Part shown: positions 29,333 through 36,996 of the stretch, piece by piece
Numbering within the stretch: the stretch's first letter is position 1
Layout of the letters: the number at the start of each line of letters is the position of its first letter
IMG/VR virus record: IMGVR_UViG_3300031227_000123
Coordinates: 1-41,864 of that record
Length of the DNA stretch: 41,864 bases
Direction: 5' to 3' (one strand)
Source: a virus
The notes under the pieces: model-generated
Told to the model about the DNA's origin: nothing
Databases searched by the model: none
What the model saw: only the letters and a program-made list of their open reading frames with translations
Translations under genes and position numbers: made by a program

Positions 29333-29908
29333 TTACTTGCTTGAGATCTCGACGACATTAACACAATGCACGCCGAATGTTTCCATGGGAATTGCCTTCC
29401 CGTCTTTCAGTTGTGCGGTAACGAAAGCCTTCACAGTCGCGGAGTGAACGTCTAACTCCGTGCGATGGTTCGGCCAGCCCTTGCCGATCAGGCGGAACAG
29501 TGCGTCCACCTTATCCATCCGTGTCTTGTCGAACTCGATGACCACGTTTCGCTTGACCATGCCACCGTGTCCGTTCTCATCCAACCACGCGATAGCCTTG
29601 GGCTTGCGACCCTTGGAGAGACTGGCGAACACCTTTTTTCTCAGCTTCAACGGCAGACCGCTTCGCGTCTTCAACTCTTGCATGCCCACTTCCTCGAACA
29701 TCTCAGGGAGCTGTTCTTCGGCGATCTGTCGGTGTTGCTCTGTGAGCTTCTTGGTGGTCAGCACTGACTCAGCAATCTCCTTGTCCAGGGCATGCATCTC
29801 ATCGGCCAGCACTGAGATCCGGCCAAGGATGTCCTTCTGATTCGTTGCAGCGTCTTCGCCAAAGTCTGAATAGTCATATGGTAACTCGTTGGTCGGGGCT
29901 TTACTCAT
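29333..29908 (-). CDS. Phage coiled-coil protein of the replication block
   Basis: 191 residues; residues about 25-70 form a coiled coil and the C-terminus (VHSATVKAFVTAQLKDGKAI) matches a conserved phage protein family of unknown role. First gene behind the duplicated promoter and just ahead of the ssDNA-binding-like gene. Confidence 0.6.
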   Translation of the reverse strand: MSKAPTNELPYDYSDFGEDAATNQKDILGRISVLADEMHALDKEIAESVLTTKKLTEQHRQIAEEQLPEMFEEVGMQELKTRSGLPLKLRKKVFASLSKGRKPKAIAWLDENGHGGMVKRNVVIEFDKTRMDKVDALFRLIGKGWPNHRTELDVHSATVKAFVTAQLKDGKAIPMETFGVHCVNVVEISSK

Positions 29909-29928
29909 CTCTCATTTCTCCTTAGCAT

Positions 29929-29998
29929 GATGATAGTATACCAGTCTCGGAATCGCATGTCAAGATGATAGTATACCAGTCTCGGAATCGCATGTCAA
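29929..29998 (-). promoter_or_regulatory. Perfect tandem duplication of a consensus promoter (2 x 35 bp)
   Basis: Two identical 35-bp units (29929-29963, 29964-29998) each carry, on the minus strand, -35 TTGACA, a 17-bp spacer and -10 TATACT. They drive the 29333-29908 and 28488-29312 genes. A near-consensus pair in tandem suggests very strong expression. Confidence 0.85.
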
Positions 29999-30000
29999 GA

Positions 30001-32442
30001 TTAAACTCCAAGAAGGCCCAAAGCATCTGTGATTGCTTCCTTCACGGACGGGCCAGAGTCGGGCCCAGTCACCTCTTGATATGAAGAGAGCCATTTCCGA
30101 ATCCTACCATCAACAACCATAGAGGCGTTGTCGAACTTGACCCGAAGGGCGTTAATGATATCAACATCCTTGGTATTATCGGCAACGATGTCAATGATGT
30201 TTACTTGATTTGTCTGCCCGGCTCGGTGATTCCTGGCCTGCGACTGGTGCCGTTCCTTCATCTTGAAACTGTTGCTGTAGTAGATCATCGTCAGTGCCTC
30301 GTTCAATGTGTGACCTTCGCCCATGCTGTCGGGCGTTGCCACCATGAACTTGACGTCGTCCACGGACTCTTGCTTGAACCGCCGCTTGTTCTCTTCGCGT
30401 TGGTCCTCGTGGACCGACCCATCCCACCGGACGGCTGAGTCCCCAAGCATCTCACAGATCAGGTCGATGTCCTGAATGAACCTAGCCCAGATGATCGTCT
30501 TGTGGGGCAGGTCCTGCGTGATCTCATTCAGGATACGGAGCCTCGGGTTCTCCTTCTCGATCATGATGCATTCGTTCTCAATGCCGGTCGGAAGGTATCC
30601 ACACGCCACCTGTTGAAGCCGCAGAAGTCTCGTGATCGCGAGCGGCGTGAAGACCATCTCACCATCGATCTCAGCCATGAAGTCGTCCTCCAGCTCCTTG
30701 TAGAGCCGCCACTGCTTCGGAGTCATCTCAAAGCCAGCGTAGGAGTAGAGCTGTGGTGGTAGATCCAGGACGTCCTCTTTCAGAACACGTGACGACATGA
30801 GCTGCACCAACTCGGTCAAGATCCCCAGGTTCTTATAGCCTACGAGCTGATCGAACTCGCGGTCCATCTGACCGTTGTAGCCCTTCACCCAAATGCCAAA
30901 CATCGTCTTGAAGCACTGGTAACTTCCGAGACCGTAAGGCGTCTCAGACCAGAACCGCTTATCGAGGAATCGGAACTGCGTGTACACGTCGAACGGCGTG
31001 TTGGTGATCGGCGTCCCGCAGAGCGTTCGCTTGTAGTCCGCGTACTCGGCTGAGGCCAGCACCGTCCGGGTGATCTTCGCTGACGGCGTCTTGATTCGGT
31101 TCGACTCATCTGCTACATAGAGACATCGGTGCGTCGTCAGAAACTTCTTCGCCAACTTCTTACCAATCTCCGTCTTGATCCCTGGGTATGACATCGCAAG
31201 GATCGGAAAGTCGGTGGCATTCATCACGGCGTCACATGCTCTCTTATGCTTCTGGGTCTTGGCCCGTTTTGTCTGGAACGCGATCGCCGAATACGGAAGG
31301 CTGAAATGGTCCGGGATCTCGTAGTTCACCCAATTGGTGTGAAGCCCAGGAGGGGCGAGGACGAAGAGTGCGTCGATCTCGCCGGCCTTGAACAGTGCTT
31401 CGGCCGTTGCTAACGCGAGCCACGTCTTGCCAGTATTGCCAGACGGAAAGACACAACCGTTTCGACGTAATATCAAGAAGCCGGTCGGCACACAAAAGCA
31501 ATATTTTTTTCCATCTACTGTTTCTTCAACAGAGAAATTTTCGCTACCCACTGAGTAGCTTTTAGTATGAACTTGTCTTTGTTCCAAATACCAGATGCCC
31601 CTACTATTTTCATTGATTCGAGCAACACCCCCAGAAGATGCGATTAGTAGCTGAATGAAATCCACATCAGATTTTTGCTTTGAGTAGAAGACATGTCCCT
31701 TACTTCCATCCCAGTGAAAGACTTCATCTAGGATGACATCTCGCTGCTTATTGTTCATAGCACACCACCAAGACCGAGGGTAGTGCTTCAATCTTACCGG
31801 AGCGTTGAAGTGATACACTGTGTCGTTTGGCCTGTTCTTCGGTGTTGCTGTCTTATATTCGATGCCAGCGTCGCTCAGTAACTCTTCCAGACGTTTCTTT
31901 TTTCTGGCCTTAACCAAATAGAGATGACATCGTGTCGTTGTAGTTCCGACATCGAACGAACCATCTGCCATAACTGCTACCAACACCCGCAGCTCCTTAT
32001 CCGTGTATCTGAGGCCGCAGCCGGGCAGTGACATAGTGAACCCAGCGGGTATGCTCTGACGACGTGACGCTTTGGCGTTTAACTTCTGAAAAAGTCCCTG
32101 AGCACTATCTACAATTGGACGACCTCTCCAATCCAGCAATGGCATTTTATGTTCAAACGATACCTTCTGGTCTACGCCCTTCGATGTTTTGATGCGGATC
32201 ATTTCTCTACAAGGCAGCACCACATACTCAGATGGAGTGACAAACTCTGCAACACCTGTTTCGGGATGCCACTGAGCCACCTCACCATCGTTAGGGTATT
32301 CTGATATTTTTCGCCAGCCTATCGGACTCAAATACTCAGTGTCGTCTGAAAAACATCCTTGTTCCCAATGGATCGCTCGCACCTTATCCATGCCGTGCTC
32401 AGTCAGTTCCTTTGCTTGATGGTCAAACGGGCTAGTTATCAT
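30001..32442 (-). CDS. SNF2-family helicase interrupted by an intein
   Basis: 813 residues from the ATG at 32442 (ATGA overlap with the upstream stop); the mature helicase is about 506 residues once the 307-residue intein is removed. The N-extein ends WEQG and the C-extein begins TGKTW, which rejoin as Walker A. Further motifs: CLYVADESNRI (motif II), LCGTPITNTP (motif III) and QSQARNHRAGQTNQVNIIDI (motif VI). It probably remodels DNA or protein-DNA complexes in replication. Confidence 0.9.
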   Translation of the reverse strand: MITSPFDHQAKELTEHGMDKVRAIHWEQGCFSDDTEYLSPIGWRKISEYPNDGEVAQWHPETGVAEFVTPSEYVVLPCREMIRIKTSKGVDQKVSFEHKMPLLDWRGRPIVDSAQGLFQKLNAKASRRQSIPAGFTMSLPGCGLRYTDKELRVLVAVMADGSFDVGTTTTRCHLYLVKARKKKRLEELLSDAGIEYKTATPKNRPNDTVYHFNAPVRLKHYPRSWWCAMNNKQRDVILDEVFHWDGSKGHVFYSKQKSDVDFIQLLIASSGGVARINENSRGIWYLEQRQVHTKSYSVGSENFSVEETVDGKKYCFCVPTGFLILRRNGCVFPSGNTGKTWLALATAEALFKAGEIDALFVLAPPGLHTNWVNYEIPDHFSLPYSAIAFQTKRAKTQKHKRACDAVMNATDFPILAMSYPGIKTEIGKKLAKKFLTTHRCLYVADESNRIKTPSAKITRTVLASAEYADYKRTLCGTPITNTPFDVYTQFRFLDKRFWSETPYGLGSYQCFKTMFGIWVKGYNGQMDREFDQLVGYKNLGILTELVQLMSSRVLKEDVLDLPPQLYSYAGFEMTPKQWRLYKELEDDFMAEIDGEMVFTPLAITRLLRLQQVACGYLPTGIENECIMIEKENPRLRILNEITQDLPHKTIIWARFIQDIDLICEMLGDSAVRWDGSVHEDQREENKRRFKQESVDDVKFMVATPDSMGEGHTLNEALTMIYYSNSFKMKERHQSQARNHRAGQTNQVNIIDIVADNTKDVDIINALRVKFDNASMVVDGRIRKWLSSYQEVTGPDSGPSVKEAITDALGLLGV
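31435..32355 (-). mobile_element. Intein with LAGLIDADG-type endonuclease domain
   Basis: 307 residues from Cys1 (CFSDDTEYLSPIGW, block A) to Asn307 before Thr+1. Block B is VSFEHKMPLL. LVAVMADGSFDV and DFIQLLIASSGGVA are two LAGLIDADG-like motifs. Block F/G is YCFCVPTGFLIL then CVFPSGN: the usual penultimate His is Gly. It is inserted inside the Walker A motif of the helicase. Confidence 0.9.
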
Positions 32443-32705
32443 GGGTTCACCTTTGCGTTCAAAATGGTTTGCACCTCGCCGTCCTCCTCGACTACGAAGA
32501 TGTAGTTGCCTAGCTGCTTGAAATCGAAGTCCAGGGCAAACACGCCCTTCTCTAGCTTGAATAGCTCTAGGGTCTGCGTGCTTCGATTCCCCGCCCGGTG
32601 GCTTGGACCGTAGACGCGAGTCACTACCTCTGTAGCAGTCACGTCCACGGCCGCGTAAGCCAGCCGATCCTGTCCAGGTCTGTAGTTGTCCCGGATAAAC
32701 ATCAT
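32439..32705 (-). CDS. Small protein of unknown function
   Basis: 88 residues, beta-rich. ATG at 32705 overlaps the upstream stop as TAATG. Its neighbour upstream has structural-protein character, so it may be virion-associated. Confidence 0.65.
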   Translation of the reverse strand: MMFIRDNYRPGQDRLAYAAVDVTATEVVTRVYGPSHRAGNRSTQTLELFKLEKGVFALDFDFKQLGNYIFVVEEDGEVQTILNAKVNP

Positions 32706-33115
32706 TATCCGAAGTGCCCACTACCGCCGCCGCTGGTGACGCCAGCGAGGATCGCAGCTAGGGCAATGTCATGGTTCGCCAGGGTGACGTCCTGACTATC
32801 AATCTTCGCCTCAATGGTGGAGGCTATGGCCCCCACGCGTCCGAGGGAGTAGGCCCCAACGATGAACTGCTTAACAACGTCCATTCCGGAGTCATCCACC
32901 ATGTGGACTGACCACTCACCGTTCGCGTCCGGAACGAAGGTGCCTACGACTATCCGAGTCGAGCCAATTTGGCTCAGCCCAGAGCCGATGGTTAGGCTCG
33001 GTGTCACGGGGGCATCTACCTCATCGTGAACCACGGCGGTTGGGTTGTCTGTGGCGGGATTGCCATCGATCCGCACGCGGAATCTGACTGTGTCTCCTAT
33101 CCTGTACGTTTTCAT
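32705..33115 (-). CDS. Possible virion-associated protein
   Basis: 136 residues: a beta-rich segment (MKTYRIGDTVRFRVRIDGNP), a central FVPDANGEWSVHMVDDSG typical of immunoglobulin-like phage modules, a helix, and a Gly/Ser tail. ATGA overlap with the HExxH gene. Role inferred only. Confidence 0.55.
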   Translation of the reverse strand: MKTYRIGDTVRFRVRIDGNPATDNPTAVVHDEVDAPVTPSLTIGSGLSQIGSTRIVVGTFVPDANGEWSVHMVDDSGMDVVKQFIVGAYSLGRVGAIASTIEAKIDSQDVTLANHDIALAAILAGVTSGGGSGHFG

Positions 33116-33555
33116 TTTTTGCCCTTCTCAAAACTGAACCTATGCTTTGATTTACCTCCTGCGTTACGCCGCAAGAGCACGAGTGTTTGTGCAATCTGGT
33201 CAATTGGTTGTTCGATCATGACAGCTTCTTCTGTCTTAGTCACGTTCGCTTCCACGAGCTGGTCAGACGCATGGCAGAAAGCAACATGGAGCATCTCATG
33301 AACGAGAATCATCTCGGTATCATGGGCGATGTTCCTGCTGATGACGTCCGGGTTGCACACCATGATCTGAGCCATGCGTCTGGTCGTGTACCAGATGACT
33401 CTGCCATCGACGTAGGTACTGCTCATGTCGTCCGGGTTGACAACTACGGCCTCAATGAGCCAGTCAGCTACTCCGATCTTTGGTGCCCAGTAGGCGATCA
33501 TCTCCGCAAGATCTTTTTCTTCCGCATGCACCCACTGCTTTACGCGTTTCATCAT
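33112..33555 (-). CDS. HExxH zinc metalloprotein
   Basis: 147 residues from the ATG at 33555 (GGAGG 8 nt upstream; a TTG at 33570 is rejected). EMILVHEMLHVAFCH carries the HExxH zinc motif. Basic tail. It could be a peptidase of unknown target; a lytic role cannot be shown. Confidence 0.65.
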   Translation of the reverse strand: MMKRVKQWVHAEEKDLAEMIAYWAPKIGVADWLIEAVVVNPDDMSSTYVDGRVIWYTTRRMAQIMVCNPDVISRNIAHDTEMILVHEMLHVAFCHASDQLVEANVTKTEEAVMIEQPIDQIAQTLVLLRRNAGGKSKHRFSFEKGKK

Positions 33556-33559
33556 ATCC

Positions 33560-33868
33560 CTATCCTCCAAACTTGTAGTAGATTAACATGGCCAGCCATA
33601 CCGTGTTCATTGCGGTGATGAAGTAGGTCGCCCGCAGGCTCCACTTCTGCTGGATCGCTTTGTAGTAGTACAGGTTCCAGTATCCCCAGATTGTAAAGAA
33701 GAGCACGGCCAAGATACAGACGCCGGCCACGGACTTGTCGTGGTACGCCTGGAGGATGTGCATCACTATGAAGAACCCACCAGCGAACTCGAAGACGCTG
33801 TTGGCTCTATCGGCAAGGCTTCCATCCGCGTGCTCTTGCTTGGGCCCAGGCTGCGTCGATTCTGTCAT
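33560..33868 (-). CDS. Conserved small phage membrane protein
   Basis: 102 residues with about three transmembrane helices. FTIWGYWNLYYYKAIQQKWS and AMNTVWLAMLIYY match a membrane protein common in phages; function unknown. Confidence 0.7.
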   Translation of the reverse strand: MTESTQPGPKQEHADGSLADRANSVFEFAGGFFIVMHILQAYHDKSVAGVCILAVLFFTIWGYWNLYYYKAIQQKWSLRATYFITAMNTVWLAMLIYYKFGG

Positions 33869-33928
33869 CGTATTCCTTTCTAGTTATTGTCTCTGCTTGC
33901 AGATCGTAGTTGAGATCCCGCACTTCCC

Positions 33929-33960
33929 AGGGGACGGAGCTTCGCCGCGTCGCGTCCCCT
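33929..33960 (-). other. Stem-loop in a gene gap
   Basis: AGGGGACG and CGTCCCCT pair (8 bp) around a 16-nt loop, downstream of the metallophosphoesterase stop. No U run; possible processing site. Confidence 0.45.
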
Positions 33961-33990
33961 TTACCTCCTGACCACTGTCCTTTCATAAAA

Positions 33991-35160
33991 TCAGTCCTGT
34001 AACTTGATCGGGTACAGGGCGGTCGTGTCGAAGCGACTGTGCATCAAAAAGATTGCCTGCTGGGCCTTCTGATAATCAGCCTTGAGCATTTCGGCGAAGG
34101 TGTTGTAGCCGATCAGCGATCCGTTGATGATATAGTCCGAGGCCCAGTTAAGGGTGTGCCAGTGTCCGAAGAGATCGAGATCCGCCGTCTTGCCCTTGTT
34201 CCACTGGGCGATGGCTTTCTTCACTGGGATGTGGACCCCACCGACTCCACCGTTATACCGCAGGTTGTCGCCGTGGTGGCACCGAACATTGTGGCCGCAG
34301 ACGTTGACCCAATTGAAGTAGCCGGTCGGAATCTGAAACTTTACTCTGGTCTCACCCTTCGCGGAGAAGTGGCTCATGAGCAGGTTGTAGATCATCCACT
34401 CATAGGACGTCTTCGTGCGGAGCTTGTAGAACGTCTTCTGCGTGATTCGGCTATGGTTGCCCACGCAGCACACCATTGTGATATTACGAACCACGCCGGC
34501 GTCCAGGAGGTTCTGAATGAGTCCGGTCAGCATGTTCAGCACTTCCAGCACGGCCTCAACCGGGGTCAGCTCGTTGGCTGTTTGCAGCTCTTCGTGAATC
34601 CAGCCGCTCATGAAGTCGCCGAGGGCTGCAACGACGAGGTGCTCAATGTCCGACTCACCTTTAAGGATGCCGATGATCTTCGTGGCATACTTCGTCAGCC
34701 GAGCTACGCGGTCTCGGGCGATGGCAACACTGAACTCGTTCAACCCGCAGATGGTTTCCGGGTCCACGGGCTCGTCAATATGCCAGTCGGAGATGACCAG
34801 GATAGGTACGGCCTGCGTGGTTCCCTTGTACGCCTGCACCTCCTGATTCTGCGGCACAATGAGGTTCTTCACGTCCTGATACTCGCGGAACACCATAAGC
34901 TCTTTTCTCACCTCTGCGAGCTGTTTGATGGACTCGCGGTAGAGCCGCTTGTGTTGGTCAGCCAGAACCTTCTGGGCCATGAGCTTCGATTCTGAGTCTA
35001 CCTGCCCAGGGGCGAGGATCGCGTTTGACTTCTTGGCGATATGATAGACGGTCCCTCTGGACACGCCGTGTCGCTTTGCCAGCTCGGTGCGATTCACATC
35101 TGGCGTCGCCAACAGCTCCTTGGCAATACACTCTTTCTTCTTGCGTGATACTACAGACAT
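33991..35160 (-). CDS. Metallophosphoesterase with N-terminal helix-turn-helix
   Basis: 389 residues. Residues about 20-45 (NRTELAKRHGVSRGTVYHIA) form an HTH. The calcineurin-like core shows SDWHIDE, GDFMSGW, CVGNHSR, CHHGDN and FGHWH, all metal ligands of the family. Phage members are thought to be nucleases or phosphodiesterases acting on DNA; the HTH suggests DNA targeting. It overlaps the nucleotidase gene by 10 nt. Confidence 0.85.
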   Translation of the reverse strand: MSVVSRKKKECIAKELLATPDVNRTELAKRHGVSRGTVYHIAKKSNAILAPGQVDSESKLMAQKVLADQHKRLYRESIKQLAEVRKELMVFREYQDVKNLIVPQNQEVQAYKGTTQAVPILVISDWHIDEPVDPETICGLNEFSVAIARDRVARLTKYATKIIGILKGESDIEHLVVAALGDFMSGWIHEELQTANELTPVEAVLEVLNMLTGLIQNLLDAGVVRNITMVCCVGNHSRITQKTFYKLRTKTSYEWMIYNLLMSHFSAKGETRVKFQIPTGYFNWVNVCGHNVRCHHGDNLRYNGGVGGVHIPVKKAIAQWNKGKTADLDLFGHWHTLNWASDYIINGSLIGYNTFAEMLKADYQKAQQAIFLMHSRFDTTALYPIKLQD

Positions 35161-35756
35161 GCGGTTCCTTTCCGTGCGGAGTACTTTGAAATTTCAATCC
35201 ATGTATCCATTCGCTCGGCAACATACTTCACAGTGTCGCCGGCGTAGAATGTACTATCCAGGCTGTTCCAGGGACGTGGCACGAGCAAGCCAGCACCACC
35301 AGCGTTGGCCCATGCCTCGATGTTCTCCTGGCTGTCGTCAATGAGTAGATCGTTGAAGCCATGACAGAACTCGTGCTTGTTGATGTGAGTGGGCACCAGC
35401 CGGCGACGCAGTTCCGGAATATGTTCCGTGACCCACTGGGCCTTTCCCGTGTAGGAGCCGTCGTGATCCATTGGCTTGGTGAGGAGCATCGAATCAGCGG
35501 GGTCGAAGCGTTTCCAGACTTCCGCCAAGATCTCCTTGCCGTCCTCCATCCAGGGCAGGCCAGCCCAGAAGTCTGAGGTGCAGTGCTTGCTCGCTTCCTT
35601 CCAGTTGGTCCCGATCAGCGGGAAGATATCGAAGACGCGGCCCCATGACCACTCGTTGATGTCGTAGTCTGGATACTCCAAGACGTCGAGAATGCCGGTA
35701 ATGAAGTCCGCGTAGACTCCATCACAGTCGAGATAGATCGTGTGACTTCTGCTCAT
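35151..35756 (-). CDS. HAD-superfamily 5'(3')-deoxyribonucleotidase-like protein
   Basis: 201 residues with YLDCDGVYADF (motif I, nucleophile Asp), MLLTKP (motif II), a Lys (GKAQW) and LLIDDSQENI (motif IV). Relatives dephosphorylate deoxynucleotides, so it likely balances nucleotide pools with its neighbour. Confidence 0.8.
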   Translation of the reverse strand: MSRSHTIYLDCDGVYADFITGILDVLEYPDYDINEWSWGRVFDIFPLIGTNWKEASKHCTSDFWAGLPWMEDGKEILAEVWKRFDPADSMLLTKPMDHDGSYTGKAQWVTEHIPELRRRLVPTHINKHEFCHGFNDLLIDDSQENIEAWANAGGAGLLVPRPWNSLDSTFYAGDTVKYVAERMDTWIEISKYSARKGTACL

Positions 35757-35759
35757 GCC

Positions 35760-36485
35760 TTATCCCCTCACTCTAATAGGTCGGTCGTCAATCCAGTTGC
35801 CCATCACCATGCTGTCGAGGAGCACCTGAGAACTAGATAGTGCTTTGGATAAATGGGACAACCCACTGTCCTTGTCTATCTCAGTTCCTTCAATAGAGTC
35901 GGCAAGGTGACGAGTCGTGGCGTCGTAGTAGACACTGGCCCGGACTCCTGCCTTACGATAGTTGTGTCGGCCGTACTTCCGCCCACCTTCCATCATGCCC
36001 AGGGCCATCTCCATGACTACTCGCCAGGGCAAAACGTTGAAGGGTGTGGCCAGTTCGATGCTCACTGGCACCGTAAACCCAACCGTACCCACTGGCAGGT
36101 GTGTGCATGGGTCCACACAGTCCGGATACTTCTCGATGATCTCAGCGGCCTTGGTATTCAGTTCCGCGACATGCAGACCGTCACATCGAACTCGATCATC
36201 GTCCAGAAGATTCTCCAGCTCTGCGTGACGAAGAAGCATGATGCGTGCCATCCCTCTTGCCAAGTACAGCGTATCGTCGTTTGTTCCCTCCCAGAAATTC
36301 ATGAGATGTGCGATAGCCGCGTCGAATTGTTTGGAGAACTTCACCTGCTTGCCCACGAGCTGGTCCAGCCCATCACTTACGAACTCTCGGGCGACGAGTG
36401 TCACGACCTGCGAACTGAGACAACTCATCGGCACCTTCTTAACACCGATGGCATCTTTGGGGTTGGTTGGTTTTACTTCCGGCAC
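35760..36485 (-). CDS. dATP/dGTP diphosphohydrolase-like protein (DUF5664-type) with apparent domain duplication
   Basis: 241 residues; GTG start at 36485 inside the end of the 57-aa gene. TNPKDAIGVKKVPMS and the C-terminal GGRKYGRHNYRKAGVRASVY, RHLADSIEGTEIDKDSGLSHL are the family signatures. Between them lies about 110 residues including DAAIAHLMNFWEGTNDD, which looks like a second, diverged copy of the DATTRHLADSIEGTEID helix. The enzyme would hydrolyse purine dNTPs. Confidence 0.75.
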   Translation of the reverse strand: MPEVKPTNPKDAIGVKKVPMSCLSSQVVTLVAREFVSDGLDQLVGKQVKFSKQFDAAIAHLMNFWEGTNDDTLYLARGMARIMLLRHAELENLLDDDRVRCDGLHVAELNTKAAEIIEKYPDCVDPCTHLPVGTVGFTVPVSIELATPFNVLPWRVVMEMALGMMEGGRKYGRHNYRKAGVRASVYYDATTRHLADSIEGTEIDKDSGLSHLSKALSSSQVLLDSMVMGNWIDDRPIRVRG

Positions 36486-36646
36486 GGTTTACCTCCATCA
36501 AGTTTTTCACGACGTTTCTTCTCCTGTAGGATCAGTCGCCCTAGCTGGAGCTGAGCTTTGCGGGCACCCTTCAACCCAAGGGTAGCCATTAGCTGACGAT
36601 AGACTTTCTCCGCAGCGTTGTCAATGGTGACATTGTTCGCCTTCAT
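36473..36646 (-). CDS. Small basic protein (57 aa)
   Basis: Begins MKANNVTIDNAAEKVYRQLM and is a basic helical protein. ATG at 36646 has GGAGAG upstream; its end overlaps the GTG of the next gene by 13 nt. Function unknown. Confidence 0.6.
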   Translation of the reverse strand: MKANNVTIDNAAEKVYRQLMATLGLKGARKAQLQLGRLILQEKKRREKLDGGKPCRK

Positions 36647-36669
36647 GAGTCTCTCTCCTCTTGGCGTGA

Positions 36670-36912
36670 TTAGGTTACGGCCTCCTTGACAGCTTTGGCC
36701 AGTGCGGCTATCGCTCCTCCAGCGATGCCGAGGGTGATGATGCCGGCCAACAGCGTGATGACTCTGGTGCCGACTGCTTCTGTTCTTTGACGCAACGATC
36801 TAAGGAAGTGCATGTCACTCTGCACGGCAATCGGGTCCGATAACTCGAACCCAAGCTTTGTTAGGGTACAGGTCACTGCCGCGTCTATCTCTTTGAGCCT
36901 TACATCATCCAT
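36670..36912 (-). CDS. Small membrane protein, DUF6127/holin-like
   Basis: 80 residues from the ATG at 36912 (GAGG 8 nt before it; a TTG at 36933 is weaker). MHFLRSLRQR precedes a hydrophobic helix (VITLLAGIITLGIAGGAIAAL), like DUF6127 and holin-type proteins encoded near tail genes. A TTATCGGAC copy (36835-36843) is inside the coding region. Confidence 0.65.
   Translation of the reverse strand: MDDVRLKEIDAAVTCTLTKLGFELSDPIAVQSDMHFLRSLRQRTEAVGTRVITLLAGIITLGIAGGAIAALAKAVKEAVT
36835..36843 (-). promoter_or_regulatory. Single intragenic TTATCGGAC site
   Basis: An exact motif copy within the DUF6127-like gene, encoding part of ELSDP. It is far from the main arrays and could be a chance copy or a roadblock-type site. 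Confidence 0.45.
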
Positions 36913-36955
36913 GCTGACATCCTCATCGTTCAAAAGCGTTCAATCATATCCTTAG

Positions 36956-36984
36956 ATTGTACTACTTTTTGGCATAGGTGTCAA
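36956..36984 (-). promoter_or_regulatory. Sigma-70 promoter after the tail genes
   Basis: Minus strand: -35 TTGACA (36984-36979), 17-bp spacer, -10 TACAAT (36961-36956). Confidence 0.75.
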
Positions 36985-36996
36985 GGTATTTTTAGA

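Noticed and set aside
34039-34995. 318-codon plus-strand frame
   Set aside because: It is the antisense shadow of the metallophosphoesterase, whose catalytic motifs are clear; the plus frame has no family character.
36670-36933. Definite holin
   Set aside because: Single hydrophobic helix and position are compatible, but no endolysin or spanin genes are seen nearby.
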